Part shown: piece after piece, positions 7,388 through 16,333 of the stretch
Layout of the letters: every line of letters begins with the position of its first letter
Position numbering within the stretch: the stretch's first letter is position 1
Source: Caballeronia peredens
GTDB lineage: Bacteria > Pseudomonadota > Gammaproteobacteria > Burkholderiales > Burkholderiaceae
Reading direction: 5' to 3'
NCBI GenBank assembly: GCA_001544595.2
Contig: FCOH02000004.1
Coordinates: 1-64,000 of the forward strand
Length of the DNA stretch: 64,000 bases
Program-made: the position numbers and the translations under genes
Notes under the pieces: generated by a model
The model's database searches: none
What the model saw: only the letters and a program-made list of their open reading frames with translations
What the model was told of the DNA's origin: nothing

Positions 7388-9328
7388 CTACTGCTCAGCC
7401 AAGAGGCTGTCTTGAACGACATCTTGCGGGTTGAGGAAAGTCTCAAGTTGCATTTGCTGGTCAAGCAAGAAGGGGGCATCCTTGACCTTGTGGTGAAGGT
7501 TGAGCATTCGCCTTTCCGCACGAACTAAGATGGTGTCGTAGCGTAACGGGCGGATCTTCACTTGGTCATCGTCTTCGGTTCGCACACCTCCTTCGCCCTG
7601 CTCGATTTGGTCGCCCAAGATGAAGCCATCAACCTTGGTGGATCTCGTGATGATTCCCTTCTTCTTCAATTCCTTCACATACTTCCAAACCTGCTCCTTC
7701 TCCTTAGAGCCGAGTGCCAAACCTGTAGTTTTTAGATCCACGATGATGACATGGGCGACACCCGCTTCATTGTATTCCTCATCGAACGACGAACACGCAT
7801 AAAAGCCGACACTGCTGTCAGGGAGGATAACGAAATCTGGTCGGTTTAAGGTGCCCCTTGCCCCCTTAACGCCAAAGAGGTCGCGGATTACCGTTGTCAT
7901 GCCACGGTTCGCCGTAAATTCAATGGATTCGAATTGAGGACCGAACATCCACAGCCCTTTTTCAAACAGCGGCTGAAGCTCGTGGACTTCATCGATACCG
8001 GGGACTTGCACCTTCGCCTTAAGTTCAGAAATCAGTTTGAGACGCGTCTGAATTTCATCAAGCGCAATCTTTGCCATGCCCACGGTCCATTCCGTGAGGA
8101 TATTATGAAGAGCGTCTAGGTCTGATGATGCCTGAACGTGAAGGAGGTCCAAAAGACCAAATCGTGACTTCGTCTTCTCAAGTTTCGTCAGAATGGTGGA
8201 AAGCTGTAGGATTTCCTGTTCACCAAAGTTTGGGCACTTCTCTACCACTTCATGAACAAAAGCGTTGACTCGCTCCTTGCTAAGCGGTCCGAGTGTCTTG
8301 ACTGATGGACCAATCTTGTCCAACACGTTTTGACGCTTGGCATTTAGCTCGTCGCGTGTCGTATCAGCAATGATGCCCCTAATCTTGTCTTGGATGATCG
8401 GGCGCACCTTCGCCCAGACAGGGTTTTCATCCTTAAACCAAGACCAGTCTTCCTTCACAGCATCGGCCGCTTTGAGGAAGTCAGCTTGAACAATGAAGGT
8501 ATAACGCTTTGCCTCTGACGACCGCCCGTCCAGGATGCGCGAGTAATCGGTGCTGCGCCACGCACAATCTCCTACCGCGCGATTGAGAACCCACCATGCG
8601 ATGCCATGTTGCTTGGTCGATTTATCAGCTTTGCGAGCGTCTATATGGTGAATCGTTGCCTTTCCCGCTCCAGGAATATCCACCTCAACTACTGACAGGC
8701 TTTCGGTCGGGATATCGTTGAATGTGATTCGCGTGTCATGCACATAGACTTCAAACGCTGGATTTGCAAGGAACCTGCTACCGAGTAGTTGGCGTGCCTG
8801 TTCATCGCTGAACGATAGCTGCGGGATGGTCCCAACGCCGCGAATCTCGGTGCCATGACCCGTGAGACCTTCGATTTCGTGCTCAATTGTTTCAAGAACG
8901 AGAGGGTTGCTGGGTGTTCTCGACACCTTGACCGTAAATTCCTCACCATCCTTGCGTGATGTCACCGTATATTCGGTTGCGAAGCAGAAGCTTGCAAAGC
9001 GTCCCTTCCCATTCTTTCCAAACACTGGACGAGGAAAGCCAACAACGTCGCTCGGTGGTTCCGTGGTCGTTCCGAACTTGGCGATGCGGTCATACGACAT
9101 CGCGCGCCAAATGTATTGGAACTCGGCTAACGTCATGCCCTTTCCATTGTCGACGATGGAGAAGGGCACGTTGGCTTTTGCATCGGGCAGGGTAATACTA
9201 ACCTGCGTTGCATAGGCGTCCCAACCGTTGGCTACCAATTCAACGATAGCGGTGCTCGGATTCGTGATAATCGGTCCTGCCCAACTCTCAAGAAATCGGT
9301 CCTCGTAGAGCAATCCTTGCTGATCCAT
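7388..9328 (-). CDS. GHKL ATPase with C-terminal PD-(D/E)XK-like domain (646 aa)
   Basis: The N-terminal domain has the Bergerat fold signatures of gyrase B/Hsp90/MutL ATPases: the N box with E30, N34 and D37, the G1 box DNGKGM (60-65), a glycine-rich lid KNGKGR (105-110) and a GHGTEI segment (157-162). Residues 340-450 are helical. The C-terminal part reads like a PD-(D/E)XK nuclease: RPDFVIL with D498, a V-D-L-K strand with D531 and K533, and QVWKY (Q546, Y550), which fits the Q-x3-Y helix. The sequence before it (GLWMFGPQF, 458-466) recalls the layout of Shedu-type DUF4263 proteins. ATP-driven conformational change could gate cleavage. It lies 50 bases after the GIY-YIG gene in the same transcript. 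The ATPase call is strong; the nuclease call is from motifs only. Confidence 0.85.
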   Translation of the reverse strand: MDQQGLLYEDRFLESWAGPIITNPSTAIVELVANGWDAYATQVSITLPDAKANVPFSIVDNGKGMTLAEFQYIWRAMSYDRIAKFGTTTEPPSDVVGFPRPVFGKNGKGRFASFCFATEYTVTSRKDGEEFTVKVSRTPSNPLVLETIEHEIEGLTGHGTEIRGVGTIPQLSFSDEQARQLLGSRFLANPAFEVYVHDTRITFNDIPTESLSVVEVDIPGAGKATIHHIDARKADKSTKQHGIAWWVLNRAVGDCAWRSTDYSRILDGRSSEAKRYTFIVQADFLKAADAVKEDWSWFKDENPVWAKVRPIIQDKIRGIIADTTRDELNAKRQNVLDKIGPSVKTLGPLSKERVNAFVHEVVEKCPNFGEQEILQLSTILTKLEKTKSRFGLLDLLHVQASSDLDALHNILTEWTVGMAKIALDEIQTRLKLISELKAKVQVPGIDEVHELQPLFEKGLWMFGPQFESIEFTANRGMTTVIRDLFGVKGARGTLNRPDFVILPDSSVGFYACSSFDEEYNEAGVAHVIIVDLKTTGLALGSKEKEQVWKYVKELKKKGIITRSTKVDGFILGDQIEQGEGGVRTEDDDQVKIRPLRYDTILVRAERRMLNLHHKVKDAPFLLDQQMQLETFLNPQDVVQDSLLAEQ

Positions 9329-9378
9329 GAGCTTCCTTTGTTCTTATGTCTCGATCCGTCAATGTGCTTCGCAATCTT

Positions 9379-10542
9379 CTAGCGAAGGACTACCTCTTGC
9401 TTGTCGCCGTCATAGCGATAGTGAACGATTTCACCGTTGATGAGCAACTGGACAGCAAGCTCAATGGCTTGAATGGGAGCGATAAACCATTCTTTTGGCA
9501 CAGCTTTCTGCCCCTTGGCATCAATGACTTCCACGTTCAGGCAATGGTTGCCAAAGAAGGTATGAATCAGGTGCTCAAACTTCTGGGTGTTCATGTTGTA
9601 GCACTGGAACGCCATGACAGCTTTCACAGGTGCCATCAGATAGGTAGCCTCGTGCGCGGCGTTCTTGATGCGGTCTTGCACGGACCCCGTGGTGAAGCCT
9701 ATCTTGTAGAGGTGATCGATACCTGCAATCTCGGGGTTCTCGCTTAGCGACTTGAGGATGTAGATGTAGCCGCTGGGTTTGTCCTCGTCAGTGATGCCTT
9801 CCAAGGCTTCCAACGCCTTGTCCCGGCTGTCCAGAATGCGGCGGCCGGCATCATCTCGATAAAGCTCACGAGCAAGAGAGCGAAGCAGGATGTCGGACTC
9901 TGTGCCGTTTTGATAGATGCATCGAAGCCGCGCATTCATCTTCCCGTTCTTCGCAATCCGCTCGGGTGCGCCGACATGAGCCACATAGACCATGACACCA
10001 TGAACGATGAAGAAGTGACCTTCCTTGATTTGCTGTTCGCCTGTGAACTTGCGGGATTCGCGGACCCCAGCAACCAACTCCACCTGACACTGCTTAAATA
10101 GGAGTTCAAACTCAGCGAAGTCCTTGCACGGTTTGCGCTTGGCAATGCGGTCTGGAAGGTCCACATCGGTTGGCACATGCTTCATTTTGAAGATGTCTTC
10201 GGCTCCATCGTCCAGTAGCCCCATGGAGTCGTCAGCGAAGATGTCGTCAATGCTGGAAACGGGCTTGCCCAGAAGCTCGCGAGAGTCAAACGGGCGCAGC
10301 TTCTCTAGCTTCTCCGGACTCGTGCGGATTGCCGCCAAGCGATTGCATAGGCGATATTCGTGAACACTGGTTTCGCTGGGCCCTGGCTCGCGGCCGTTTG
10401 CGGCGTAGAAATCTTCGATTTCCTTGAAAGATTCCAGCAGGCGCGCATCGTCTCCCAGCGGTTTGAATGCGGCTGGCTGCTTGACTTGCAGCAGCCCGTC
10501 GTCGTCATCTTCAACTAGCCTAAGAAGGTCTTCGAGCTTCAT
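9379..10542 (-). CDS. GIY-YIG nuclease family protein (387 aa)
   Basis: The C-terminal third is a GIY-YIG fold of the T5orf172 type. GYIYILKS (258-265) supplies the first strand, LYKIGFTTG (278-286) the second with conserved Tyr and Gly, R291 begins the following helix, and E323 in KFEHLIHTFF is the expected metal-binding glutamate. EWF (351-353) closes the fold. The first 255 residues are helical, without a motif I recognise, and may be a targeting or partner-binding domain. The start overlaps the helicase stop by four bases, so translation is probably coupled. In a defence operon without an HsdR-type subunit this is a candidate effector nuclease. It could instead be a structural use of the fold, though the key residues appear present. 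Confidence 0.85.
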   Translation of the reverse strand: MKLEDLLRLVEDDDDGLLQVKQPAAFKPLGDDARLLESFKEIEDFYAANGREPGPSETSVHEYRLCNRLAAIRTSPEKLEKLRPFDSRELLGKPVSSIDDIFADDSMGLLDDGAEDIFKMKHVPTDVDLPDRIAKRKPCKDFAEFELLFKQCQVELVAGVRESRKFTGEQQIKEGHFFIVHGVMVYVAHVGAPERIAKNGKMNARLRCIYQNGTESDILLRSLARELYRDDAGRRILDSRDKALEALEGITDEDKPSGYIYILKSLSENPEIAGIDHLYKIGFTTGSVQDRIKNAAHEATYLMAPVKAVMAFQCYNMNTQKFEHLIHTFFGNHCLNVEVIDAKGQKAVPKEWFIAPIQAIELAVQLLINGEIVHYRYDGDKQEVVLR

Positions 10543-12461
10543 ACGCCCTCTTTGCGACGTTGTGTTTTAATATAAATGAGCGCCTCGGCCATGCGCACTT
10601 CGATTGGGTCGGCCGCCTCAAGGTTTGGTGCGCGACCGTTGATGCGATTGAACTCTTTGATTTTCGGCCAAAGTACAAGAGCTTCTTCGTCCGTCATTTC
10701 GATGCGCGTTGAGGCGATGGTTTCCTGAATAAGCTTGAGCACGCCAGCAGTCACCGACTTAGACAGAATTTCATATGCCGCTTGGAACGGGTTGATCTGG
10801 TCAATGAGGTCGATGTGCAGGTCGTTAATGTTGACGAACCTGCCCGCCATCTTGATGAACTTCTTGTTGCCGTCTTCCTTGAACTCGCTACCCTTAAAGA
10901 CTGAATCGGCCACCACATGCTGGCGAAGCGACTCTACGTCCTCTTCATTGAGGTCGGGGTAGCGTATCTTAATGATCTTTGGAATGAGAACTTTGTTGAT
11001 GACCTCAGGACTCACGCTGCGAGGTAGAGCCTTCAGCATGGTCTCGTCCTGAAGGATCTGCGCCTTGAGATCCTGAAGGTCGGAGTCCAAAATCTCCTTC
11101 ACTCGCTTGGACTTCGGCTCCTTGAAGCCTTTGATCTTCACTTCACCCGGTCCCGCCTGATCATCATCCGAGACCTTCGTTTTGAACTTGAAGGTAGGGG
11201 CCAAGACCTGCTCCATCAAAAGAGAACAGGTAATCGCCTTTAGCATGTTGTTCACCGACAGTCTCACCAGACCATCAGAGGCATCTGGCTGTGCGATGAG
11301 GTTGGTGAACTGCGCGTGTGTCTTATTGCTGCTGTCACGCGTGCAGCGGCCGATGATTTGGATGATTTCAGTAAGGGAGCCGCGATACCCGACCGTCAAT
11401 GCGTGCTCGCAAAACGACCAATCGAAGCCTTCTTTGGCCATGCCCAATGCGATGATAAGGTCCAGGTCATCCGGCGACTTGACGTTACGCAGAAACGACA
11501 CGATGCGGTCACGAGCTTTGGGTTCGTCAAAAACCAAGTCAGCAACCTTGATAATTTTGCCATCTTTACGCCGTTTGACATGCAGCAATCCAGTCGCCTC
11601 GTCTTGAAAGGCAACTGTGCCGATGCTTTCGAGGATTTGGTCAACTTCGTTGTATTTGTCCTGCGTTGCCTCGCCCGAACGGACACTAGGGATGTGCAAG
11701 ATCGTCTTTTTGTCCGTATCCAGAATATCGGGGATCGCCTTGAGGTATTTTCCGCCTGTATAAAAATGATAGCCAATACCCAGCGACTTCAGATACGTGT
11801 AGCCGTTAAGTTGCTCGTAGTAGTTATAGGTTACTTTGGTGAAGCGGGATTCGTCCTCAGGCAAAAGGACTGGAACACTGTCTCCCCGGAAGTAAGAGCC
11901 TGTCATCGCAACTACATGAGCGGTCGAGTTCTGCATGATGCTGCGAAGCAAGTAGCCCAGACGGTTGTCGCCATCTGCTGACACATGATGGAACTCGTCA
12001 ATTGCGAGAAGGCAGTTGTTGAAGACCTCGTCTTCCATCGCTTCACACGCGAAGCGAAGCGTTGCGTGCGTGCAAACAAGTATCTTGTCGTCGCCCGCCA
12101 TGAAATCGACGAACGCTTTGACTTTGCTGCCGTCGCCACCAGGAGTGCAGAGATTGTTTTTCGGTTCCACGGTCCAGTTAGCGAAGAAGCCGGATTCGCT
12201 CAGCGCCGTCGACCGGAACGAAGCACCAATGGAACGCTCCGGCACGGCGATGATCGCCTTCTTCACACCTTGGTGATGAAGTTTGTCCAAAGCGATGAAC
12301 ATGAGGGCACGGCTCTTCCCAGATGCGGGAGGAGCCTTCAACAACAGATATTGATTCTGGCGAGCTTCGAATGCGCGAGCTTGCATCTCACGCATTCCGA
12401 ATTCGTTGATGCTCGTGCTGTGGCCGGTCTGTTGGTAGGTCACTTCGATGAGATTAGGCAA
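10539..12461 (-). CDS. SF2 DEAD/DEAH-type helicase (640 aa)
   Basis: Motif I (Walker A) is APPASGKS at 43-50, motif II is DEFHH at 155-159, motif III-like MTGSY is at 186-190, motif V-like ALGMAKEGFDW at 338-348, and motif VI QIIGRCTRD at 368-376 supplies the arginine finger. This is a complete two-lobe superfamily 2 core such as is found in restriction and defence helicases, followed by about 250 residues without an evident nuclease domain. It starts eight bases inside the end of the methyltransferase gene and ends four bases inside the GIY-YIG gene, so the three are translationally coupled. The expected role is ATP-dependent DNA translocation or remodelling on unmodified or invading DNA. 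Function as the helicase subunit of an Hma-like system is inferred from context. Confidence 0.9.
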   Translation of the reverse strand: MPNLIEVTYQQTGHSTSINEFGMREMQARAFEARQNQYLLLKAPPASGKSRALMFIALDKLHHQGVKKAIIAVPERSIGASFRSTALSESGFFANWTVEPKNNLCTPGGDGSKVKAFVDFMAGDDKILVCTHATLRFACEAMEDEVFNNCLLAIDEFHHVSADGDNRLGYLLRSIMQNSTAHVVAMTGSYFRGDSVPVLLPEDESRFTKVTYNYYEQLNGYTYLKSLGIGYHFYTGGKYLKAIPDILDTDKKTILHIPSVRSGEATQDKYNEVDQILESIGTVAFQDEATGLLHVKRRKDGKIIKVADLVFDEPKARDRIVSFLRNVKSPDDLDLIIALGMAKEGFDWSFCEHALTVGYRGSLTEIIQIIGRCTRDSSNKTHAQFTNLIAQPDASDGLVRLSVNNMLKAITCSLLMEQVLAPTFKFKTKVSDDDQAGPGEVKIKGFKEPKSKRVKEILDSDLQDLKAQILQDETMLKALPRSVSPEVINKVLIPKIIKIRYPDLNEEDVESLRQHVVADSVFKGSEFKEDGNKKFIKMAGRFVNINDLHIDLIDQINPFQAAYEILSKSVTAGVLKLIQETIASTRIEMTDEEALVLWPKIKEFNRINGRAPNLEAADPIEVRMAEALIYIKTQRRKEGV

Positions 12462-15117
12462 CTTCGGCCTCCGTTATTCTTTCGTAGAGCTTGAACAGGA
12501 ACTCCAGTCGTTCCTGATCTGTTTCGAATGCCTTCGCACGAAACACCTTGTCAACCTCTCGGTCTAGCCGGTCGTGTGCGCACTTCAGCGACACTGGCAT
12601 CGTGTCTGGGTCGTAGAGAAACTCAATGCTTTTGTCTGGAAACTGCTCCCGCTCCGCTAGCACTGCCATTGCTGCCTTGGCAATCGCTTTCTTCGTTTCT
12701 TCCTTCACCTTGGGCATTGGAAAGGTGTTGTAGACGATCTCCGGTGCGTAACGAAGGCGGGTCTCAAGTTGTCCGCCAATCGACCGCACCCAAGCAATGT
12801 GCATCTTCGAGGACACGATGCCGAACACGAAGGGTGACGCATCATAGATAGCGTTGGCTGAATTGGTAATGACAACCCCAGGTTCAAGATAGCCGACTGG
12901 TATGTATTCGCGACGTTCCGAGGAGGTAGCAGGAACAACTATCGAGTGTTGATTCTTGAACAGTCGTTGTGCGAACTTGTGCGGTATCTTCGCGTATTGA
13001 TTTGTTGTCTTCGCGCTCGACGCCATACGGAACTCATAAACAGCATCTATGCGCTTGGCGATTGGAGGGATCGACCGCGCTAGTTCTAATTGGCTGTCTT
13101 CTATCCAGAGACACCAACGAAATACACCACTGATGAACTCGTTCGTCCCGGTGAGGCGTTTGAAGAGTGGCTGTGCCTGTGGATACTTCGCCAGAATTTC
13201 GTCCTTGGTCTCTTCCAGCATGATGAGCTGCTTGCCGTCGCGAGCCATGCTGCCAATCATCATTACGGGAAGATCCGATATGATCGTAGAGGTGCGTTCA
13301 ACACAAATGTTGCTTCCCTCGGTGAGGTAGGGACTTATGTTGGCGACGGTGGTCTTAATGTTGTCGGAATAAAGTGTCTTTGGGGCGTTGGAAATGTTAC
13401 GCACGCCGACAATTACACACGTAACTCCGGCATTACGTTTTGCGTTGTTTGACCACTTGAAGGACTGGTAAGCGAAGTGCAACTCAAGCCCTTCATTCCA
13501 CACTCGTGGCCAAATGTATGAAACCTGCTCGCCTTGGCAGATGGAGTTTGTCGAGACGAATCCGAAGCTTGAGTTGTGTCCGGAGATATAGCGCGAAGCC
13601 TTTAGCAACCAGACACTTATGTAGTCGCTGTCTTTATGGTCTTCATGGTCATTGAAAGCCTGACGCAAATCTTCCTTCTGCTCACGAGTCTGATTTCTCG
13701 CTCCGAGGTAGGGTGGGTTGCCGAGGACGAAGACCGGATCAGGCATGGTGTTGTCGCATACCGCTCGCCAATCGGCGCTTGCAGCGTTGTCGCACACGAT
13801 GTTTCCGCTGGGCTTCAGAGGAAGGGTGGGCTCGCTCCTGCCAAAGCGCTCGTGAAACACAAGGTTCATCTGATGCTCGGCAAGCCAGAGTGAAAGTAGA
13901 GCCACTTCGTGAGCGAAATCATCTAGCTCAATGCCGTAAAACTGTGACAGGCGTACACCAGACATTCCCAAGTCGCTTTGCTTGTTTATCTCGTCCAGGC
14001 GCTTGAAGATTTCCATCTCAAGCTTGCGCAACTCCTTGTAGGCGATGATGAGAAAGTTGCCAGAGCCGCAAGCCGGGTCAAAAATTTTGATCTTCGAAAT
14101 GCGCAAAACAAGCTCGTGAAGACGCTTACTGTTATTCTTGTTTCGCTCAAATTCGGCGTTGAGGTCATCAAGGAACAACGGTTTGATGACCTTCATGATG
14201 TTCTCGAAGGATGTGTAGTGCATCCCCATGCTGCCGCGCTTGTCAACATCAACTACGGCTTGAATCATCGAACCGAAGATGTCAGGATTGATCTCTGACC
14301 AATTCAGTTCGGCGCCGCATTCAATGAGGATGCTGCGTGCGTGCTTAGAAAACTTGGGGACGGGGTGCTCGTCGGAAAACAATCCCCCATTCACATACGG
14401 GAACTCGACTAGGTAGCTAGGAACCTTGCTTCTGTCCTCGGTGTTAAGGACGCGGAAGAGAGTCGTCAGATAACTAGGAAGATCGCTGCCATCTTCCAGG
14501 GTGTGACCCTTCACCTTCAAAGTGAACAGGTCTTTGTCGAAGATACCTGTGTCTTCTGCGAAGAAGCAGAACAGGACGCGTGAAAGAAATACGTTTAGTG
14601 CGTGATTGCTTTCGGGGTCGTTTGCGGGGTTGTCGACCTTCAAGATGTCAAAGAGCTTCGCCATCTTCTCGGCGGCTCTGGCATCAGCTTGGTTCTCTTT
14701 TATGGGCAGATCTTTTTCCCGTCCGTCCCAAGGCAAGAAGAAGGCGAAGTTGTTCGGAAGCTCAACAAAGGGGACGTTTAGCCGTTCTCTCGTGCAAGTA
14801 TCAATGGCAGCGAGATCGTTGAAGTCGGTGACGATGATGAAGCGAGGCTGGTTACGCGAGACGGCCTGGCTCGACAACGCCTCTTCAAGTTTTGCGTGGA
14901 GATCGCTCTCAGCAGTCGGAATGTAGAGAACAGTTTTCTTCCAGAGTACTTGACCCGGCACCTTGGACAAGTTGTAGGAGCCGGGTCCCGTCGACTGAAG
15001 ACGGCTAACAGATGTCTTCGGCTTGCCATAGGCGAGCAAGAGGTCGTAAATGAACGACTGTTGATTAGAGTTCAGCAGTAGATGCCGGACATTCTCTTCT
15101 ATTTGTTCAATGTGCAT
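12454..15117 (-). CDS. Class I SAM-dependent adenine-type DNA methyltransferase (887 aa)
   Basis: Motif I for SAM binding is FDPACGSGNF (346-355) and motif IV is GNPPYLG (466-472), the N-P-P-Y form of N6-adenine methyltransferases. YGIELDD (394-400) fits motif II. The length and order (about 340 N-terminal residues, catalytic core, then a target-recognition C-terminal half) resemble MmeI-like and PglX-like enzymes. The N-terminal domain has no obvious PD-(D/E)XK triad, so this is probably a methylase without its own cutter. It heads the tightly overlapping methylase–helicase–GIY-YIG run. A GGGAAG sequence lies upstream of the ATG at 15117, slightly far away. Likely role: marking host DNA so that the operon's nucleases act only on unmodified DNA. 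Confidence 0.92.
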   Translation of the reverse strand: MHIEQIEENVRHLLLNSNQQSFIYDLLLAYGKPKTSVSRLQSTGPGSYNLSKVPGQVLWKKTVLYIPTAESDLHAKLEEALSSQAVSRNQPRFIIVTDFNDLAAIDTCTRERLNVPFVELPNNFAFFLPWDGREKDLPIKENQADARAAEKMAKLFDILKVDNPANDPESNHALNVFLSRVLFCFFAEDTGIFDKDLFTLKVKGHTLEDGSDLPSYLTTLFRVLNTEDRSKVPSYLVEFPYVNGGLFSDEHPVPKFSKHARSILIECGAELNWSEINPDIFGSMIQAVVDVDKRGSMGMHYTSFENIMKVIKPLFLDDLNAEFERNKNNSKRLHELVLRISKIKIFDPACGSGNFLIIAYKELRKLEMEIFKRLDEINKQSDLGMSGVRLSQFYGIELDDFAHEVALLSLWLAEHQMNLVFHERFGRSEPTLPLKPSGNIVCDNAASADWRAVCDNTMPDPVFVLGNPPYLGARNQTREQKEDLRQAFNDHEDHKDSDYISVWLLKASRYISGHNSSFGFVSTNSICQGEQVSYIWPRVWNEGLELHFAYQSFKWSNNAKRNAGVTCVIVGVRNISNAPKTLYSDNIKTTVANISPYLTEGSNICVERTSTIISDLPVMMIGSMARDGKQLIMLEETKDEILAKYPQAQPLFKRLTGTNEFISGVFRWCLWIEDSQLELARSIPPIAKRIDAVYEFRMASSAKTTNQYAKIPHKFAQRLFKNQHSIVVPATSSERREYIPVGYLEPGVVITNSANAIYDASPFVFGIVSSKMHIAWVRSIGGQLETRLRYAPEIVYNTFPMPKVKEETKKAIAKAAMAVLAEREQFPDKSIEFLYDPDTMPVSLKCAHDRLDREVDKVFRAKAFETDQERLEFLFKLYERITEAEVA

Positions 15118-15205
15118 TTTTGGGTTCTTCCCGGTCTCTCGGCCGGAGTTCCAACATGTTTCTTATCAGCCGCTTGACGAAAGCTCAGGACTATCACTGT
15201 GTTAA

Positions 15206-15235
15206 CGGGCTACGAGCAAGATTCTTGAGCCCGTA
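15206..15235. repeat. Hairpin-forming inverted repeat between the two nuclease/methylase units
   Basis: ACGGGCT (15206-15212) pairs with AGCCCGT (15229-15235), and CAAGA/TCTTG nests inside with a five-base bulge. On the plus strand TATTTTCG follows, but the neighbouring genes run on the minus strand, so a terminator for them is uncertain. It may instead be a regulatory structure in the 142-base gap ahead of the methyltransferase gene. Confidence 0.45.
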
Positions 15236-15259
15236 TTTTCGTCTGTTATCGGGGTGATG

Positions 15260-16288
15260 TCAGTATTTTTCATCTAAATCGCTTTTCTCCCACAAAAATT
15301 GGGAGTAGTAGAGCGGTAGCTTGAAATGCTTGCGTAGATGGATGAGATACTTTTTATCTTCATCGTTCGGTGCGGCCTCTCCAACAACAAGAAGCTCGTC
15401 AGCTAGTTGTTTATTTGAGTAGCATGAATATTCAAGAACCTGACCCAATGCTTCTCTGATGCACCGCTTTGCCGTTGATGCCGTTTTTATTTCTATAAAT
15501 GTCATGTGACCAGGCAAGTCAATTTTCAAATCCACGAAGTCGTCCTCATACTTCATGGCCTTCTTGCCGTGTCGGTCTCGCAATGTTTTGTAGAGCAAGT
15601 TTTGTATTTGGACGTGGCGTGGATCGTAGGTGGTGCCGCCAAAACCTTTCCTCGTTCTTTTTTTCTCGGACCGGGTCGCGTCACTTTCATCTTCCGATAC
15701 GTTGAGGTTCAGGACGAGCTTCAAATCGTCAGACCCGTAGTCGTAAGGATGGTAGCGTGAATTTTGAGCTATGGTGAGATTTGTGCTCGTTACATCAATC
15801 CATGGGTCAAAGAGAGTGACATCTTCCTGACGAAAACGAATATTTATTGATGGCTCGGTGAAGTAGGTCGTATCAACATCAAGAGCCTTCAGTTCGTTTC
15901 GCATGGTTCTGAGCCAGCCATTCTTCTTATACTGTTCCTGCGCCCACTCGATTTCGTCGGTCGGCGGGATGTAGACATGGTCAATCTTCCCAACAATCCA
16001 GCGTCTGCCTCTTTCATCAATGGTCCAGAGGAGAATCGATATCTCGTTGTCTTCGTAACTATCGCGGAACTTCTGGAGTGGTTGCACGAAAGCATAGTGA
16101 TATGCAGTTTCGTCACCCTCGTAGCCGGAGAGCATCCACTCGTAGCGAAACAGCCACTCCTCGGACCCGTATCCATTTTGTGACGCGTGACTCTTGGTCT
16201 CTAGACGCCTCGCGTCTCCCGATGGAAATTTCCAGCCGTATGTGTTGTAGCAGATCCTGACGAATTTATTACAAACGTTGTGCTTCAT
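15260..16288 (-). CDS. PD-(D/E)XK nuclease-like protein, possible modified-DNA sensor (342 aa)
   Basis: The C-terminal half shows a well-formed PD-(D/E)XK core: an acidic strand DDFVDLKIDL (249-258) with D253, FIEIKTA (264-270) with E266 and K268, and REALGQVLEY (278-287) giving Q283-x3-Y287. The N-terminal 110 residues (NGYGSEEWLFRYEW, then YAFVQPLQKF, and RRWIVGKIDHVYIP) look like a compact beta-rich module. Modules of this position and style in restriction enzymes are often PUA/EVE/SRA-like readers of modified bases; that is an inference. The ATG at 16288 has a poor ribosome-binding site. It precedes the methyltransferase by 142 bases and follows the small 189-aa gene by 45 bases, all on one strand. 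It could be a stand-alone type IV-like restriction enzyme or a partner of the downstream system. Confidence 0.8.
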   Translation of the reverse strand: MKHNVCNKFVRICYNTYGWKFPSGDARRLETKSHASQNGYGSEEWLFRYEWMLSGYEGDETAYHYAFVQPLQKFRDSYEDNEISILLWTIDERGRRWIVGKIDHVYIPPTDEIEWAQEQYKKNGWLRTMRNELKALDVDTTYFTEPSINIRFRQEDVTLFDPWIDVTSTNLTIAQNSRYHPYDYGSDDLKLVLNLNVSEDESDATRSEKKRTRKGFGGTTYDPRHVQIQNLLYKTLRDRHGKKAMKYEDDFVDLKIDLPGHMTFIEIKTASTAKRCIREALGQVLEYSCYSNKQLADELLVVGEAAPNDEDKKYLIHLRKHFKLPLYYSQFLWEKSDLDEKY

Positions 16289-16333
16289 TTTTTTTGTTTA
16301 TCTAAGGCTGCTTTTGGGTATCTGAGGAATTGC

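Noticed and set aside
7342-7521. N-terminal extension of the 185-aa protein
   Set aside because: It overlaps the GHKL gene heavily and is low-quality sequence; ATG at 7341 has a good ribosome-binding site.
6784-15117. BREX, DISARM or classical type I restriction assignment
   Set aside because: No BrxC/PglZ/BrxL, no DrmA/B/C and no HsdR/HsdS-type genes are visible in the island part.
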